This document shows positions 35,701 through 45,327 of a stretch of DNA of 64,000 nucleotides, piece by piece; positions within the stretch are counted from its first letter, which is position 1, and each line of letters begins with the position of its first letter. The position numbers and the translations under genes are program-made. The stretch is from Aliivibrio fischeri (GTDB taxonomy: Bacteria > Pseudomonadota > Gammaproteobacteria > Enterobacterales > Vibrionaceae). The notes beneath the pieces are model-generated. The model was not told the origin of the DNA, did not search any database, and saw only the letters and a program-made list of their open reading frames with translations. The stretch lies in NCBI GenBank assembly GCA_038993745.2, contig CP160630.1, forward strand, positions 1,178,001-1,242,000, in the 5' to 3' direction.

Positions 35701-38700
35701 GATAAGTCTTGATCAACTAATTCAGCTTGTAAATTCAACTCGATAATATTAGCATCATCGCGTATTTCAGCCCCATCATCAATCAACACACCTTCACTAT
35801 TTGTCACACTTAAACTTGGAGCATCAGCCACAGCTTCTACAGTAAACACTAATGGAAGGGTTATGGTTTCTGTATCTCCATTTTCTTCTTCAACGGATGT
35901 TGCTGATACATTTAAATTCACTTCACCATCAAAGTGTTCTGCGGGTAAAAACTCTAATGTATCGAGAGACCATTGATTCACATCTATGCTATTTTCATCA
36001 GCCGTTGCTATAAAAGTATTTGTACCATCACTTAATGTAGCTCCCTCTGGGACATCATCAATAATAAGTGATTGTAAGCTTTCCGAACCATCGATATCAG
36101 TTAATAGCGCTTTAATATTAATACTGATACTTTGGTCTTCTGTCGGTACCTCAATAATTTTAATCTTATCTAAAATACCACCTAGACTGTCGCTTCCTGG
36201 TGCATCAAACTCTAATCGAGGATTATCTGTTGTAGCAGTTAATTCATAATTATATGTGTGCCACCCAACTGTAGGCTGAGTAATGCTTTCAATTAACTCT
36301 CCTTCAAAGTACACATCAATTTGTGAACCTTCACCTACATAACCGGCGCGTGCTGAATAATCAAAACTAAGAGAAATCTTATCTCCAACTTGAATATCAA
36401 GATCTTGATAAAGATTAGATTCATCTCCTCTATTTGCTTCTAATTCAATGACTCGTCCGCGTCCATCATCAACACCGGTATAAACTGACTCTTGATGTGT
36501 TTCAATTACACCACCTACATTATCAGTGCTCCATTGAGCCAGAATATCAGCAATACTATTGTCATCTTCGGCTGGAAAATCAGTAATTGACGCTTCACCT
36601 AAAGAGAGTGTTAAGGAAGGAGCATCTGCATTAGGCGTAATACTAATAATAGAAGCAAAATCAACTACGACCGTCCCATCAGTAATACTAACGGTTAAAT
36701 CAACATAACCACTTTCATTCAAAACTGGCGTATATAACCAATCGCCATTTTCATCTTGTACTATGCTGCCTTTATCCGGCTCTACCGTAATCCCTACAAT
36801 AGAAAGTTGGTCACCATCAACATCTGAAGCATTCTCTAATAATTGCGCTTTAGTGATTAAGATAGAATTATCTTCATTTATTATAAAGTGAGACTCAGTG
36901 AATATCGGCGCATCATTAACGGCTTCAACAATAACATTAATGTCGCTAGTAACGCTCTCACTTCCATCTGTTACGGTATAAGTAAAATCTAGAGAACCAT
37001 TAAAGTTTTCGTTTGGCGTAAAAGTATGCGTGCCGTCACCATTAGATTCCAATTGACCATGGTTTCCATCATATACAACGGATTCAACTTCAAGTTCATC
37101 GCCATCAGCATCGAACGAGCCACTCAATAACTGCTCATCGGTTATAACAAGCACACCATCTTCATTTAACGAGAACACCTTACTCTCAAGCACTGCTACA
37201 TCATTTACTGCATTAACAGTTAAATCAATTCCTGCAGCTACAACATCAATACCATCACTCACATCAAATTGAATAGCTAACTGACCGTTAAAGTTCTCAT
37301 CTGGTGTAATCGTAAAAGATCCATCTTCATTTGCTTCAATCACAGCATGACCATCAACAATTAGATTAGATGCTGTCAATTGATCCCCGTCCACATCTAT
37401 CGCATGCTTTAACAGCTGTTCTTGAGTTAACGTTATTGCACCATCTTCATCAATAGTTAGCTCAAGGTTACTTGTAATAATTGGGGCATCTTGTTGAGGT
37501 ATGACATTAAGAGAAACAGTTGCTGAATCAAATGACCCATTCCCATCAGTAACGATATAATGAAACTCAGCCTCACCGGAGTAATTAGGATCTGGCGTAT
37601 AAATTACCTGACCATTTTCATTAAGGCTTACTTCTCCATGAGAGTTATCGGTTGTATGTACTTCTACAATAGTTAAGGTATCCCCGTCGGCATCGGTATC
37701 GTTAACAAGTAGATCACTGGCATTAAGTACCAATTGGCCATCTTCTAAAACTTCAATTGGCGTTGATACTATTCCTTCATCAATATTAATTAACTCTTCT
37801 GTCACATCCATAGGCAGATGAGCTGTATTAAAATTCAGATCTAACGTCAATTCACTATTTGTTTCGCTTCCATCTGGCTGAATAGTCACGAGTTGAAGAT
37901 GTTCAGATAATGTTCTGGACACTGTCATATTTTGAACAACATAAGTACCTCCACCTCCTGTTGTCCCTAATTCAAAATGGTGAACCGGTTGATCTGTGGT
38001 AAAAGAATAAAGATCTTGATATTCACCCGATTCTCGATAACCTCCCTGAGAATCGATTTGATTACCTTCTGCATCATAAGCTGTGATAATAACTTCTGTT
38101 GCTCTTGGATGAGATTCATCAAACCACCCACCAAGACCGTCTAACTGAAAAGTAATTTGGTTAACCTCTTCACCTTCAATCGTAACGATTAACTGGTCAT
38201 CATCTGATAGACCATGACGATCTTGATCACCAATACCAGCACCAACTGAACTACCAGCTCCATTCCACGCAAATAGTTCCCCATTAGTCACTTCTGTTGT
38301 AATCGTAACGTCATCTTTTATAAACGTTGCGGTATTTCCATCAACAATACCCCAATCAGAAGCTTTTGCCACGCCATCAAAAATAAGCGTATTAGGATCA
38401 CTATCAAAACTACCAACTTGTATATCACAAGTTGCCGATTGAACATCTGTGGCATTTGGTACAAATTGAATCTCAGTATCTGCTGAGTATTCTTGTCCAA
38501 CAACCATTTCAACCCATTCGTATTCTTCATTTAAGTATTCTAATGTCCCATGCTCTGGTGCTGAATCAAGTCGAATTAACGGCTCAGCACCAGCTAACTC
38601 AAAATCATCAGTAGCAATTACAGGATCATTAATTGATATTATTTGAATATTTGCGGTTGTCGAAGCTGATGCACCTTCTTCATCAACTATCACCACATCA

Positions 38701-39842
38701 AAAGCTAATTCACCATAATAATTAGGGTTTGGGGTAAATGAATACGTCCCATTTGAATTTTCAACTAACTCACCTTCAAACCCAGGATAAGAAACGGATT
38801 GAACATACACTTCCCCTTCAACATCACTAGAGTTAGCTAACAATTGCTCTTTTGTAAAAGTAAGTACGTGATCTTCATCAACCTGATATGACGTTGCTCC
38901 AGCTACTGGAATATCATTCACACCTTCGATAAGTAGTTCAATATTCGCATCAACCGTTAACTCACTATCTGACACGGTAAAACCTAAATCCACATGCCCA
39001 TTAAAATTCTCATTTGGTGCGAAAGAAAAACTACCGTCTGGATTTTCCGATAAAACCCCATCAGTCCCAGTGTAGGTAACCGTATCAATATGGAGAGTCT
39101 CACTATCAATATCTTTCGCTCCAACTAATAATTCTTCGGCAGTAAATGTAATGACCCCGTCTTCTAACATAGTAAATAGTTTGTCTACTGCCGTGGGCGC
39201 ATCATTAACAGGTGATACATTTACTGCAAATGTAAGAGTATCGACTGTTGTATCTGAATGTTCTAACTCATCAGAAAAAATAGAACGTTCAGGTTCAACG
39301 CTGACTTCGAAGGCTTGAGTATCAATCACCTCATCACTTACCGCACCTCCAACTGCCCCCTCTAAAATAGAGCTAGTTGGCAACGATTCATTTTCCTCAT
39401 GTTGAATATTATTGCCGCCCTCAGCAGTAACTGAGTCACTATTATGCCCACCGACATCTTGATGCTCCGTCGAATTTGGCACACTAACATTGCTATCACC
39501 ACCATTATCTTTATCTGCTATTTCACTTGAAACCACATTAGAGCTAGCGTCTGTTTCTTCACCTTCGTTTCTATTTTCACTGATTCTCTCACTATTTATT
39601 TCATTGTTCTCTTCAGCTTCTTCTGTAGTTGTCTGCTTATCTTCATTTTGCCCTGAAGAGTTATCTTCTGATGCTATTGGTGCAATAGAATCCGCTCCCG
39701 TTGCGACAGTATTTGCAGTAGTCGATTGTTGATTATGCTGATTCCCTGTAAGCGCTTCCGAAGAAGAACGGCTATCCTCAGTCACAACTTGTTCAACTGC
39801 ATCATTTAGATCATTATTTTCATTATTATTTCCAGTAGCCAT
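32784..39842 (-). CDS. Giant cadherin-like repeat adhesin, probable type I secretion substrate
   Basis: 2352 residues, with no Sec signal. Residues 1 to about 190 are Asn/Ser/Glu-rich and disordered. After that come many units of about 95 residues, each with N-D-x-P at the junction, a FT-x-EQLL segment and D-G-x-x-x-F-x-P-N-x-N-F-x-G, i.e. cadherin/VCBS-like modules. Two jelly-roll-like inserts (about residues 480-650 and 1090-1230) may bind sugars. A DUF4114 domain with YGGGDRDYDDF lies near 1450-1600. The acidic Ser-rich C terminus has no obvious RTX nonapeptides, unusual for a T1SS substrate. Start chosen at ATG 39842 with AAGGAG seven bases upstream. The gene is divergent from the Hpt/HlyD/TolC/ABC operon that probably exports it. 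Confidence 0.85.
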   Translation of the reverse strand: MATGNNNENNDLNDAVEQVVTEDSRSSSEALTGNQHNQQSTTANTVATGADSIAPIASEDNSSGQNEDKQTTTEEAEENNEINSERISENRNEGEETDASSNVVSSEIADKDNGGDSNVSVPNSTEHQDVGGHNSDSVTAEGGNNIQHEENESLPTSSILEGAVGGAVSDEVIDTQAFEVSVEPERSIFSDELEHSDTTVDTLTFAVNVSPVNDAPTAVDKLFTMLEDGVITFTAEELLVGAKDIDSETLHIDTVTYTGTDGVLSENPDGSFSFAPNENFNGHVDLGFTVSDSELTVDANIELLIEGVNDIPVAGATSYQVDEDHVLTFTKEQLLANSSDVEGEVYVQSVSYPGFEGELVENSNGTYSFTPNPNYYGELAFDVVIVDEEGASASTTANIQIISINDPVIATDDFELAGAEPLIRLDSAPEHGTLEYLNEEYEWVEMVVGQEYSADTEIQFVPNATDVQSATCDIQVGSFDSDPNTLIFDGVAKASDWGIVDGNTATFIKDDVTITTEVTNGELFAWNGAGSSVGAGIGDQDRHGLSDDDQLIVTIEGEEVNQITFQLDGLGGWFDESHPRATEVIITAYDAEGNQIDSQGGYRESGEYQDLYSFTTDQPVHHFELGTTGGGGTYVVQNMTVSRTLSEHLQLVTIQPDGSETNSELTLDLNFNTAHLPMDVTEELINIDEGIVSTPIEVLEDGQLVLNASDLLVNDTDADGDTLTIVEVHTTDNSHGEVSLNENGQVIYTPDPNYSGEAEFHYIVTDGNGSFDSATVSLNVIPQQDAPIITSNLELTIDEDGAITLTQEQLLKHAIDVDGDQLTASNLIVDGHAVIEANEDGSFTITPDENFNGQLAIQFDVSDGIDVVAAGIDLTVNAVNDVAVLESKVFSLNEDGVLVITDEQLLSGSFDADGDELEVESVVYDGNHGQLESNGDGTHTFTPNENFNGSLDFTYTVTDGSESVTSDINVIVEAVNDAPIFTESHFIINEDNSILITKAQLLENASDVDGDQLSIVGITVEPDKGSIVQDENGDWLYTPVLNESGYVDLTVSITDGTVVVDFASIISITPNADAPSLTLSLGEASITDFPAEDDNSIADILAQWSTDNVGGVIETHQESVYTGVDDGRGRVIELEANRGDESNLYQDLDIQVGDKISLSFDYSARAGYVGEGSQIDVYFEGELIESITQPTVGWHTYNYELTATTDNPRLEFDAPGSDSLGGILDKIKIIEVPTEDQSISINIKALLTDIDGSESLQSLIIDDVPEGATLSDGTNTFIATADENSIDVNQWSLDTLEFLPAEHFDGEVNLNVSATSVEEENGDTETITLPLVFTVEAVADAPSLSVTNSEGVLIDDGAEIRDDANIIELNLQAELVDQDLSETMVVTMGGAPEGSVIHYDGDAVINDQSNGLISYADTNVTVTFEGEGAGFQNSAGYYIVESDGTISGAKLMFENASQQGSGGNLIPGQSSFSFDIEAGQSFNLFVVPNGYNYNDFGAMTDGEFVFRDTNGEPATMNSVDPQLIFVHADGTETLVRSQNGDTIYHGGNSVNLNQDGVEHTRTTMNEEGELVYGIEDLYGGGDRDYDDFTFTIDLGEVNQSIYSGEIEINNDEPVIIPTVILDQTLALELPDGFSDEFDLIIEATTTEESNQDSVTTTHTVHIDAIEYAPEVSPIEIVIAEDGSITLSQEELLATASDLNGDELIANNLIVNNGDATIELNENGSYTITPSENFNGDVQIGFDVSDGLHTVANNLQLTVTPVNDAPHAPSIVLSANEDAVITIDPEFLLNQATDVDGDSLTLDSLVVRSPSHAVLTQNQDGLYQVVVPENFNGQVELAYAVSDGHVSTEGSVNLNIIPVDDAPFQNGNAHLATNEDGAVTFNNADLLNLFGDVDSALTISRVVTAEGEEAEGTVIDNGDGTWTFTPTDDFAGTTGLQVVVTDGTTDVSMDMNVYVRPIADGVVITTSFDGPLVFPEDTTGHFGLNIEQLDTSEIMTSVVMTGYPIGFVVGDGEHTVFITEEQQDIDISSWNIDNMTMTPPADFNGNFFVTVSVVSLDEVEDPADNPVTQELGTHEVSGSPFVLDDNGYALLSSDDLLGTLDEGNHDKESDNAVTSVVYTGDNGTLIDNQNGTWSFWANPDFEGDIVIDFTTENGEQHQVEITSEVERIEAFARIETNPVMVQEESSESSNYDYTSIPGGIVNIDIPDAISQHSEVNHIQINGLPSGVEPVQGLSDDNGSYAVSDIFQPVALAIDDDFSGEVRVEMVGMTAMDDPIDGLVGISIIDVDSSYEMQTTSADNSFSIVGHEDSDGGQDWTEEDNTSVGVDVLDDSSSFESNQSSSNVDDDLSNLVDH

Positions 39843-40007
39843 ATGTTGCTCCTTGTCACTAGTCACTGACTAAAACACACCAATAAAGAGTATGAAGTTC
39901 ATAACTGAGCATAGGAAAGTAAATCAAGAAAACCAAAGTTACTGATTTATTCTGGATAATAAAAACATCTATCCTATAGTAAGAATATGTATTGAATTAA
40001 TAGGTTA

Positions 40008-40346
40008 GTGATTGTGATTAATATAGATATGTTAAACGAAATGTTTGGTGGTGATGAAGAGATCACTCAACAATTGTTTGAGCTTTACCTAGCTGAAAAC
40101 TCAGAAATTGGTAATGTCATTTTACAGCATTATGAAACCAATGATTTATCTACACTATTTCATACCGTTCATACACTTTCAGGAGCACTCGGCAATCTTT
40201 GTGAAATGAATATTCTTCCTTTAATTAAAGAGATTGAAGCCTCTGCTAAAGTGGGCAATACCCCTGAAAAAGATACGATAGACGCAGTAATCAATGGATT
40301 AGATGAGATAAAACAGCAAATGGAAGTCTACCTATCAGCTCAATAA
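40008..40346 (+). CDS. Stand-alone histidine phosphotransfer (Hpt) protein
   Basis: 112 residues, all-helical. The Hpt motif VHTLSGALGNLCE carries phospho-accepting His55. Hpt proteins relay phosphate between receiver domains. Here it opens an operon that also encodes a hybrid kinase lacking its own His, which makes a relay from the intact hybrid kinase at 30196-32652 or another kinase plausible. Start is uncertain: GTG 40008, GTG 40014 and ATG 40029 are all possible with a weak AGG upstream. Confidence 0.85.
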   Translation: MIVINIDMLNEMFGGDEEITQQLFELYLAENSEIGNVILQHYETNDLSTLFHTVHTLSGALGNLCEMNILPLIKEIEASAKVGNTPEKDTIDAVINGLDEIKQQMEVYLSAQ

Positions 40347-40382
40347 CAACGTAGAACATGCATTATAATATGTAAATCAAGG

Positions 40383-41723
40383 ATGAATATATTCATGGGT
40401 AATTTAAATAAAATTATTGAGAGTTCCATTAATAAAACTCATACTGACCAAACTAACAGTACGAATGAACATATTAATAAAGTCACTACTCATAAGATAT
40501 TTATTATTCTATTTTTGTTTGGCTTATTTATCCTTATTTGGTCTTCTCAAGCAAGTATTGACATTACTGTATCGACAAGAGGCGAAGCTTTACTTGATTC
40601 AGACGTTGAAAAAGTACAGCACCTTGAAGGCGGTATTTTAAATGAAGTTTATGTATCACCGGGAGAGCTCGTTTTCAAAGGTCAAAAAATAGCCCAATTA
40701 ACCTCACAAGACCGCGTTTCTGAACTAAATTCGACTCAACACGAAATTACTGAGTTACAAATAGAACAACTAAAATACAACGCACTAATTAAAAATAGCT
40801 TACCTGACTTTAGCGCTTATAGTCATTCCCCAGAATTAGTTAAAGCACACTCATTATCATGGGAAGAAGAAGATAATCGTAATCGCTCTAATGACGAACT
40901 TATCCTGCATGACATTACGCACAAACAAAGCTTAATATCATCGATGCAACGTCGAGTTAAGTCATCAAATGCCCAACTTGGATTAATCAAAGAACAATTA
41001 AAAATAAAACAACAATTGTATGATGAAGACATGGCGTCTTATGTTGATGTACTTAATATGAAAGTACAACATATGAATATGGTCAGAGAAATAGAAAACC
41101 TACAAGAAGCAATACTCACAGAGAGATTTCAATTAACTCGTCTCGAAAAATTATTAGAAGATACAAGAAAAACCCGCAGAACAGAGTATTACTCAACTCT
41201 TACCGATATAAATAAAGCATTAACAATCAAGCTCACTCAACTACCCACACTCTCTGATAAAGTGGATAGATTATTGGTTTTTTCTCCCGTCGATGGGACT
41301 GTTGATAAAGTAAACTACAACTATCTCTCTGCAGTTATCTCTCCAGGAGACAGTATTGCTGATATCACCCCATTAAAAAACAAACTACATGCAGAAGTAA
41401 AAATCCCTCGTAAAGATGTTGGTTTTATCGAAAAAGGACAAGAGGTTAAATTGAAATTCGATGCTTACAACTTTGCAAAATATGGCGTAATTACAGGAAA
41501 TATATCGTCAATATCAAGAAGCTCTTATGAAGAAAAAGAAGAAGAATATTATCTAGCTAAAATTGATATTTCACAGAATTATTTAGAGCGAAATGGCATT
41601 AAATATCATATATCCCCTTATATGGAATTCACTGCTGATATAAAAACGGGAAGTCGAAAAATCATCGATTATGCATTAAAACCGGTGATGGCTGCTTTAG
41701 ATGAATCTTTTGATGAAAGGTAA
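40383..41723 (+). CDS. HlyD/LapC-type periplasmic adaptor of type I secretion
   Basis: 446 residues. One transmembrane helix near residues 38-56, then LEGGILNEVYVSPGE (lipoyl half motif), a long coiled hairpin to about 290 and a second lipoyl/beta-barrel part (SPVDGTVDKV, NKLHAEVKIPRKDVG). It bridges the inner-membrane ABC exporter to TolC. AAGG abuts the ATG at 40383, so the in-frame ATG at 40395 may be the true start. The operon also encodes TolC and the two ABC subunits. Confidence 0.88.
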   Translation: MNIFMGNLNKIIESSINKTHTDQTNSTNEHINKVTTHKIFIILFLFGLFILIWSSQASIDITVSTRGEALLDSDVEKVQHLEGGILNEVYVSPGELVFKGQKIAQLTSQDRVSELNSTQHEITELQIEQLKYNALIKNSLPDFSAYSHSPELVKAHSLSWEEEDNRNRSNDELILHDITHKQSLISSMQRRVKSSNAQLGLIKEQLKIKQQLYDEDMASYVDVLNMKVQHMNMVREIENLQEAILTERFQLTRLEKLLEDTRKTRRTEYYSTLTDINKALTIKLTQLPTLSDKVDRLLVFSPVDGTVDKVNYNYLSAVISPGDSIADITPLKNKLHAEVKIPRKDVGFIEKGQEVKLKFDAYNFAKYGVITGNISSISRSSYEEKEEEYYLAKIDISQNYLERNGIKYHISPYMEFTADIKTGSRKIIDYALKPVMAALDESFDER

Positions 41724-41729
41724 TGAATT

Positions 41730-43954
41730 ATGAAACAATTTTTCCGACCTAATGCCCCTATTGTTCATGTCCTTTTCTTTACCACCTTAGGAATTATTTT
41801 ATCCCAAGGCGCTTACTCTCTATATGAAGTTTTATCTGCAACAGATAATAAAGAAAGACAAACTCAAGTTTTATTAGTAAATAAATCAAGGGATATACTG
41901 AGCGATATTAGTCGATTAAATGCCACATTAGAAGTGTGCACCAAAACAGATTCAACTTGTAGCAATGCTCAAGTACAACTCTTTACGAATGAACTATCAC
42001 AACAAATTGATCACTTCCATGCACTCATATCCAATGAGAAATCGTTGGCTTCATCAAGTGGTATTCTCGGTTTTGATTTAATCCAACTATATATAAAGAA
42101 ATACAATAGAACCTTTGATTTAAATGAGCTCAAAAACTCTCTGAGTACAGCATTCAATAACAGCACATCTATTATTGATAATTTATTATTAAACCACACC
42201 CGACTCAATCAAGAAAAGCAAAACAACCATCTCTATATTTTATTAATGTTAAATGGCAGCTTAATTCTAGTATTCATGCTTTATTATCTTTTCAATACAA
42301 AATTATTACAGATCGTTCAGGCTGAAAAAAAACAAATTTCAGATACCTTTAAGAGCATCTCTAATGACCTAAAAAGTATCGATCATCGTAAAGTAAAAGA
42401 ACGAATGACAGATATCTCGACTAATAGTATTGAAAAAACATTTATGCCAAACTACTGTCGAGTTATGAGCAACTAGAAGCTCAAAAATCAAAAACAGATT
42501 TATATCAACGGTTATACAATTTATTAGGGTATGAAGTCAGAGGTATTACTAATACTATTCAAGGAGGAGTAAAACTACTCATTAAAGATACAAATGAAAG
42601 TGGTGCTCTGCTAGCTAAAGAAATCATGTCTGCAACCAATACTCTTGAAAACTTAGCAGATAATTTTAATCGTCTTTCAAATATAGAGGCAATGAGCCAC
42701 AATAAGACGATTAACTTTGACCATTTAATAAGTGAATTAATTGTTTTAACGTCAACAAAAGCAAAGCAGCAATCCAAACATATTGAGTGCTTTGTTGATA
42801 ATGCAATCCCTCTAAAAATGCATGGTAATCAGACTGGCCTATTTTGGTTGTTGTTATTACAGGTATCAAATGCACTCTCAATTTCAACTCAAAAGAAAGT
42901 ATTGTTAACAACCACATGTACGAGTTCTGACCGTGTAGATAAGCTAACCATACATTTGAATTTATTCTTATATTTAGATAATTATAAATCAATTCAACAA
43001 ATTGAGAGCCTTCAATGGGAAAATGCACCAAAAAGAAATGTAACGAATGATGAGCTTGCCAATAATTTATTAAATGGGATACATAACTATACTGCGGAAA
43101 CTCAAGACCTTGGGTATGCTGAAAAGCTAACCATATCTTTTGACGTCAATACATCAGAATATCAAACACACAATAACCGTCTAGCAGGGAGAACGATACT
43201 TTTATGTGGCACATCAGCCATGCAAGTTGATGTGATAGCAAAGACATTAACCAATCAGGGGGCGAATGTACTTCATGCTCATACCGCTAATGATATATTT
43301 AAGTCAATGAAGCAATTAAAAGCTAATGATGGCATTTTCTTAACAGATAATATTAAAGGCATTACTTTAGATTCATTTTGTAAAACACTAAAAGCACGCT
43401 TATCAAAGAGAAATATTAAACTCTTTTTATCTGTTTCAAATTCTGCAGACATCGATGATATATACAAACATGTAGATTATGTATTTTATCATCCTTTTAC
43501 CCCTATTGACTTCATTGATAATATTGTTAATACCTTAGAAAGCAATTCTGATAAACCAGAAGAGCTCAACAGTCGATTCCTTATTGTAGAGGATGATAAA
43601 GTTCAACAATTCATCCTAAACAAAATTTTAAGCGATTTTGAATTTAGTGCCGAAGGTGTTGATGACGGTTCGAAAGCTCTCTCCTTAATTCAAGAAAACG
43701 ACTTCGATATCATTTTTATGGATTGTATTATGCCAGGAATGGGAGGCATGGAAGCAACCGCGCTTATTCGTCAATATGAGAAGGAGCATGCTTTACCTCC
43801 AACAACCATCATTGGCGCAACAGCATTAACCAGTAATAAAGAACATAAACAATGTATTGATGCAGGAATGGATTACGTCATTAGTAAACCATACAAAAAT
43901 GAAGAAATTTACTCTGTCATTAAAAAATACATGGCGATAAGGAAAGTAGGTTAA
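41730..43954 (+). CDS. Degenerate hybrid histidine kinase with receiver, frameshifted as read
   Basis: About 741 residues after restoring one base. Two membrane helices (near residues 8-28 and 170-190) flank a periplasmic sensor. The region equivalent to the H-box reads LLGYEVRGITNTI, so Tyr268 replaces the phospho-accepting His, and no clear G-boxes follow, although an N-box-like VSNALSIST is visible. A degenerate receiver (GIFLTDNIKG) precedes an intact C-terminal receiver with Asp665 (IIFMDCIMP) and Lys in ISKPYKN. The frame breaks at CCAAACTACTG (42449-42451); one extra A restores it. It probably signals as a receiver protein fed by the Hpt at 40008 rather than as a kinase. Its stop overlaps the TolC start (TAATG). 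Confidence 0.82.
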
Positions 43955-45327
43955 TGGCAAAAATACCCAATAATTATCTTTTCCTCATGCTTTCATTAGT
44001 ATCAGCAATCACCCCTACAATAAGTCAAGGAAGTGAGCTCTCTGCATTAATTAGTGAAGCATTAGAAAATAACTATCAGATAATTAACTCTAAATATGAA
44101 GTTCTGTCTTCAGAGTTTGATCGAGATATCAGCAGTGCTTTCTTTTACCCTACGATAAATGCAAGTGCTAATACGACATGGAATGATACTAAAGTCAGAT
44201 CTCAAGCACCTTCAGACAGTGAGTATAATAGCTATGGCTATCGGTTATCGGTATCACAAACCATTTTAGATATGTCGAAGATTCGTTCATATCAAGAAAG
44301 TGGTATTGATTTACAAATCAATAAATTAAAACATGACAAACTTGTAAATGACATCATTATCCAGGTCGTTGACAATTATTTTTCCTATTTAAAATATCAC
44401 TCTCAAAAAAAAGCAACTGATGCTCAATACCGTTCTTCAGAAGCACGCTTCAAACAAATCAGTCGAAATAATGAGCTTGGTAATCTACCTAAAACCGATG
44501 TTTATGAGGCAAGAGCTCAAAAAGAATCAACGTCTAAAAAACAGGCTGATATAGAAAAAAGAATTAAGCTTGCTTTACTTCAATTACAATCGACTACCCA
44601 AACAGCAATAAGACCGTCTTACGATGTTCGGCTTAATAATACCTATACTGAAATCGATTATTATGAAAAAAGTACATTAGAAAAAAATCTAATTGAAAGT
44701 AATTATGAAATTACTATCGCAAAATCCAATTTAGACAAGTCCAAAAGAGCACTTACTCAATCTCGCTCTGATTTTTATCCTACATTATCAGCTTCTGCTA
44801 ACTATGAGTATACTGACAGTAATTTTGATAGTTCTAAAACAGATGATACTACTTATGCATTAACACTTGATATTCCAATTATTAATGGTGGCTCTGACTA
44901 TTATGACTATCAAAAAAGTAAAACAAGAATAAATCAATTTGCTTCTCAATACGATCAAGCTATTAATGATAATCAGGTAAATTTCGAAGAATTAATTTAT
45001 AGCATAAATACTAATGTTGAATCACTCAGCATTCTTCGAACCGTTATATTTTCTAATTACTTAGTATATAAAGGAAATCAAAAAGCATACAAGTTAGGAA
45101 CAAAAACATTAACCGACTTGCTAAATTCAGAATCTGATTTATATGACAACATTCGTGAGTACCATTCAAATCAATATGATTACATTATTAATATGACAAA
45201 ACTTTATGCCCTTTTTGGCGCTATTGATCTAGTCACTCTTGAAGAAATATCAAATAGAATGGAGCCTATCAGCGACACTTTTGATATCGCGCTTTTAGAA
45301 AATTTCACTTCAAAAGGAGCTAAGTAA
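43954..45327 (+). CDS. TolC-family outer-membrane channel
   Basis: 457 residues with a signal peptide (YLFLMLSLVSAITPTISQG). Two repeats of the outer-membrane efflux protein fold are visible, each with long alpha segments and beta strands (FYPTINASANTTW and FYPTLSASANYEY are the paired strand motifs). It forms the exit duct of the type I system with the HlyD protein. Start and stop overlap the neighbouring genes by one to four bases, so expression is tightly coupled. Confidence 0.9.
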   Translation: MAKIPNNYLFLMLSLVSAITPTISQGSELSALISEALENNYQIINSKYEVLSSEFDRDISSAFFYPTINASANTTWNDTKVRSQAPSDSEYNSYGYRLSVSQTILDMSKIRSYQESGIDLQINKLKHDKLVNDIIIQVVDNYFSYLKYHSQKKATDAQYRSSEARFKQISRNNELGNLPKTDVYEARAQKESTSKKQADIEKRIKLALLQLQSTTQTAIRPSYDVRLNNTYTEIDYYEKSTLEKNLIESNYEITIAKSNLDKSKRALTQSRSDFYPTLSASANYEYTDSNFDSSKTDDTTYALTLDIPIINGGSDYYDYQKSKTRINQFASQYDQAINDNQVNFEELIYSINTNVESLSILRTVIFSNYLVYKGNQKAYKLGTKTLTDLLNSESDLYDNIREYHSNQYDYIINMTKLYALFGAIDLVTLEEISNRMEPISDTFDIALLENFTSKGAK

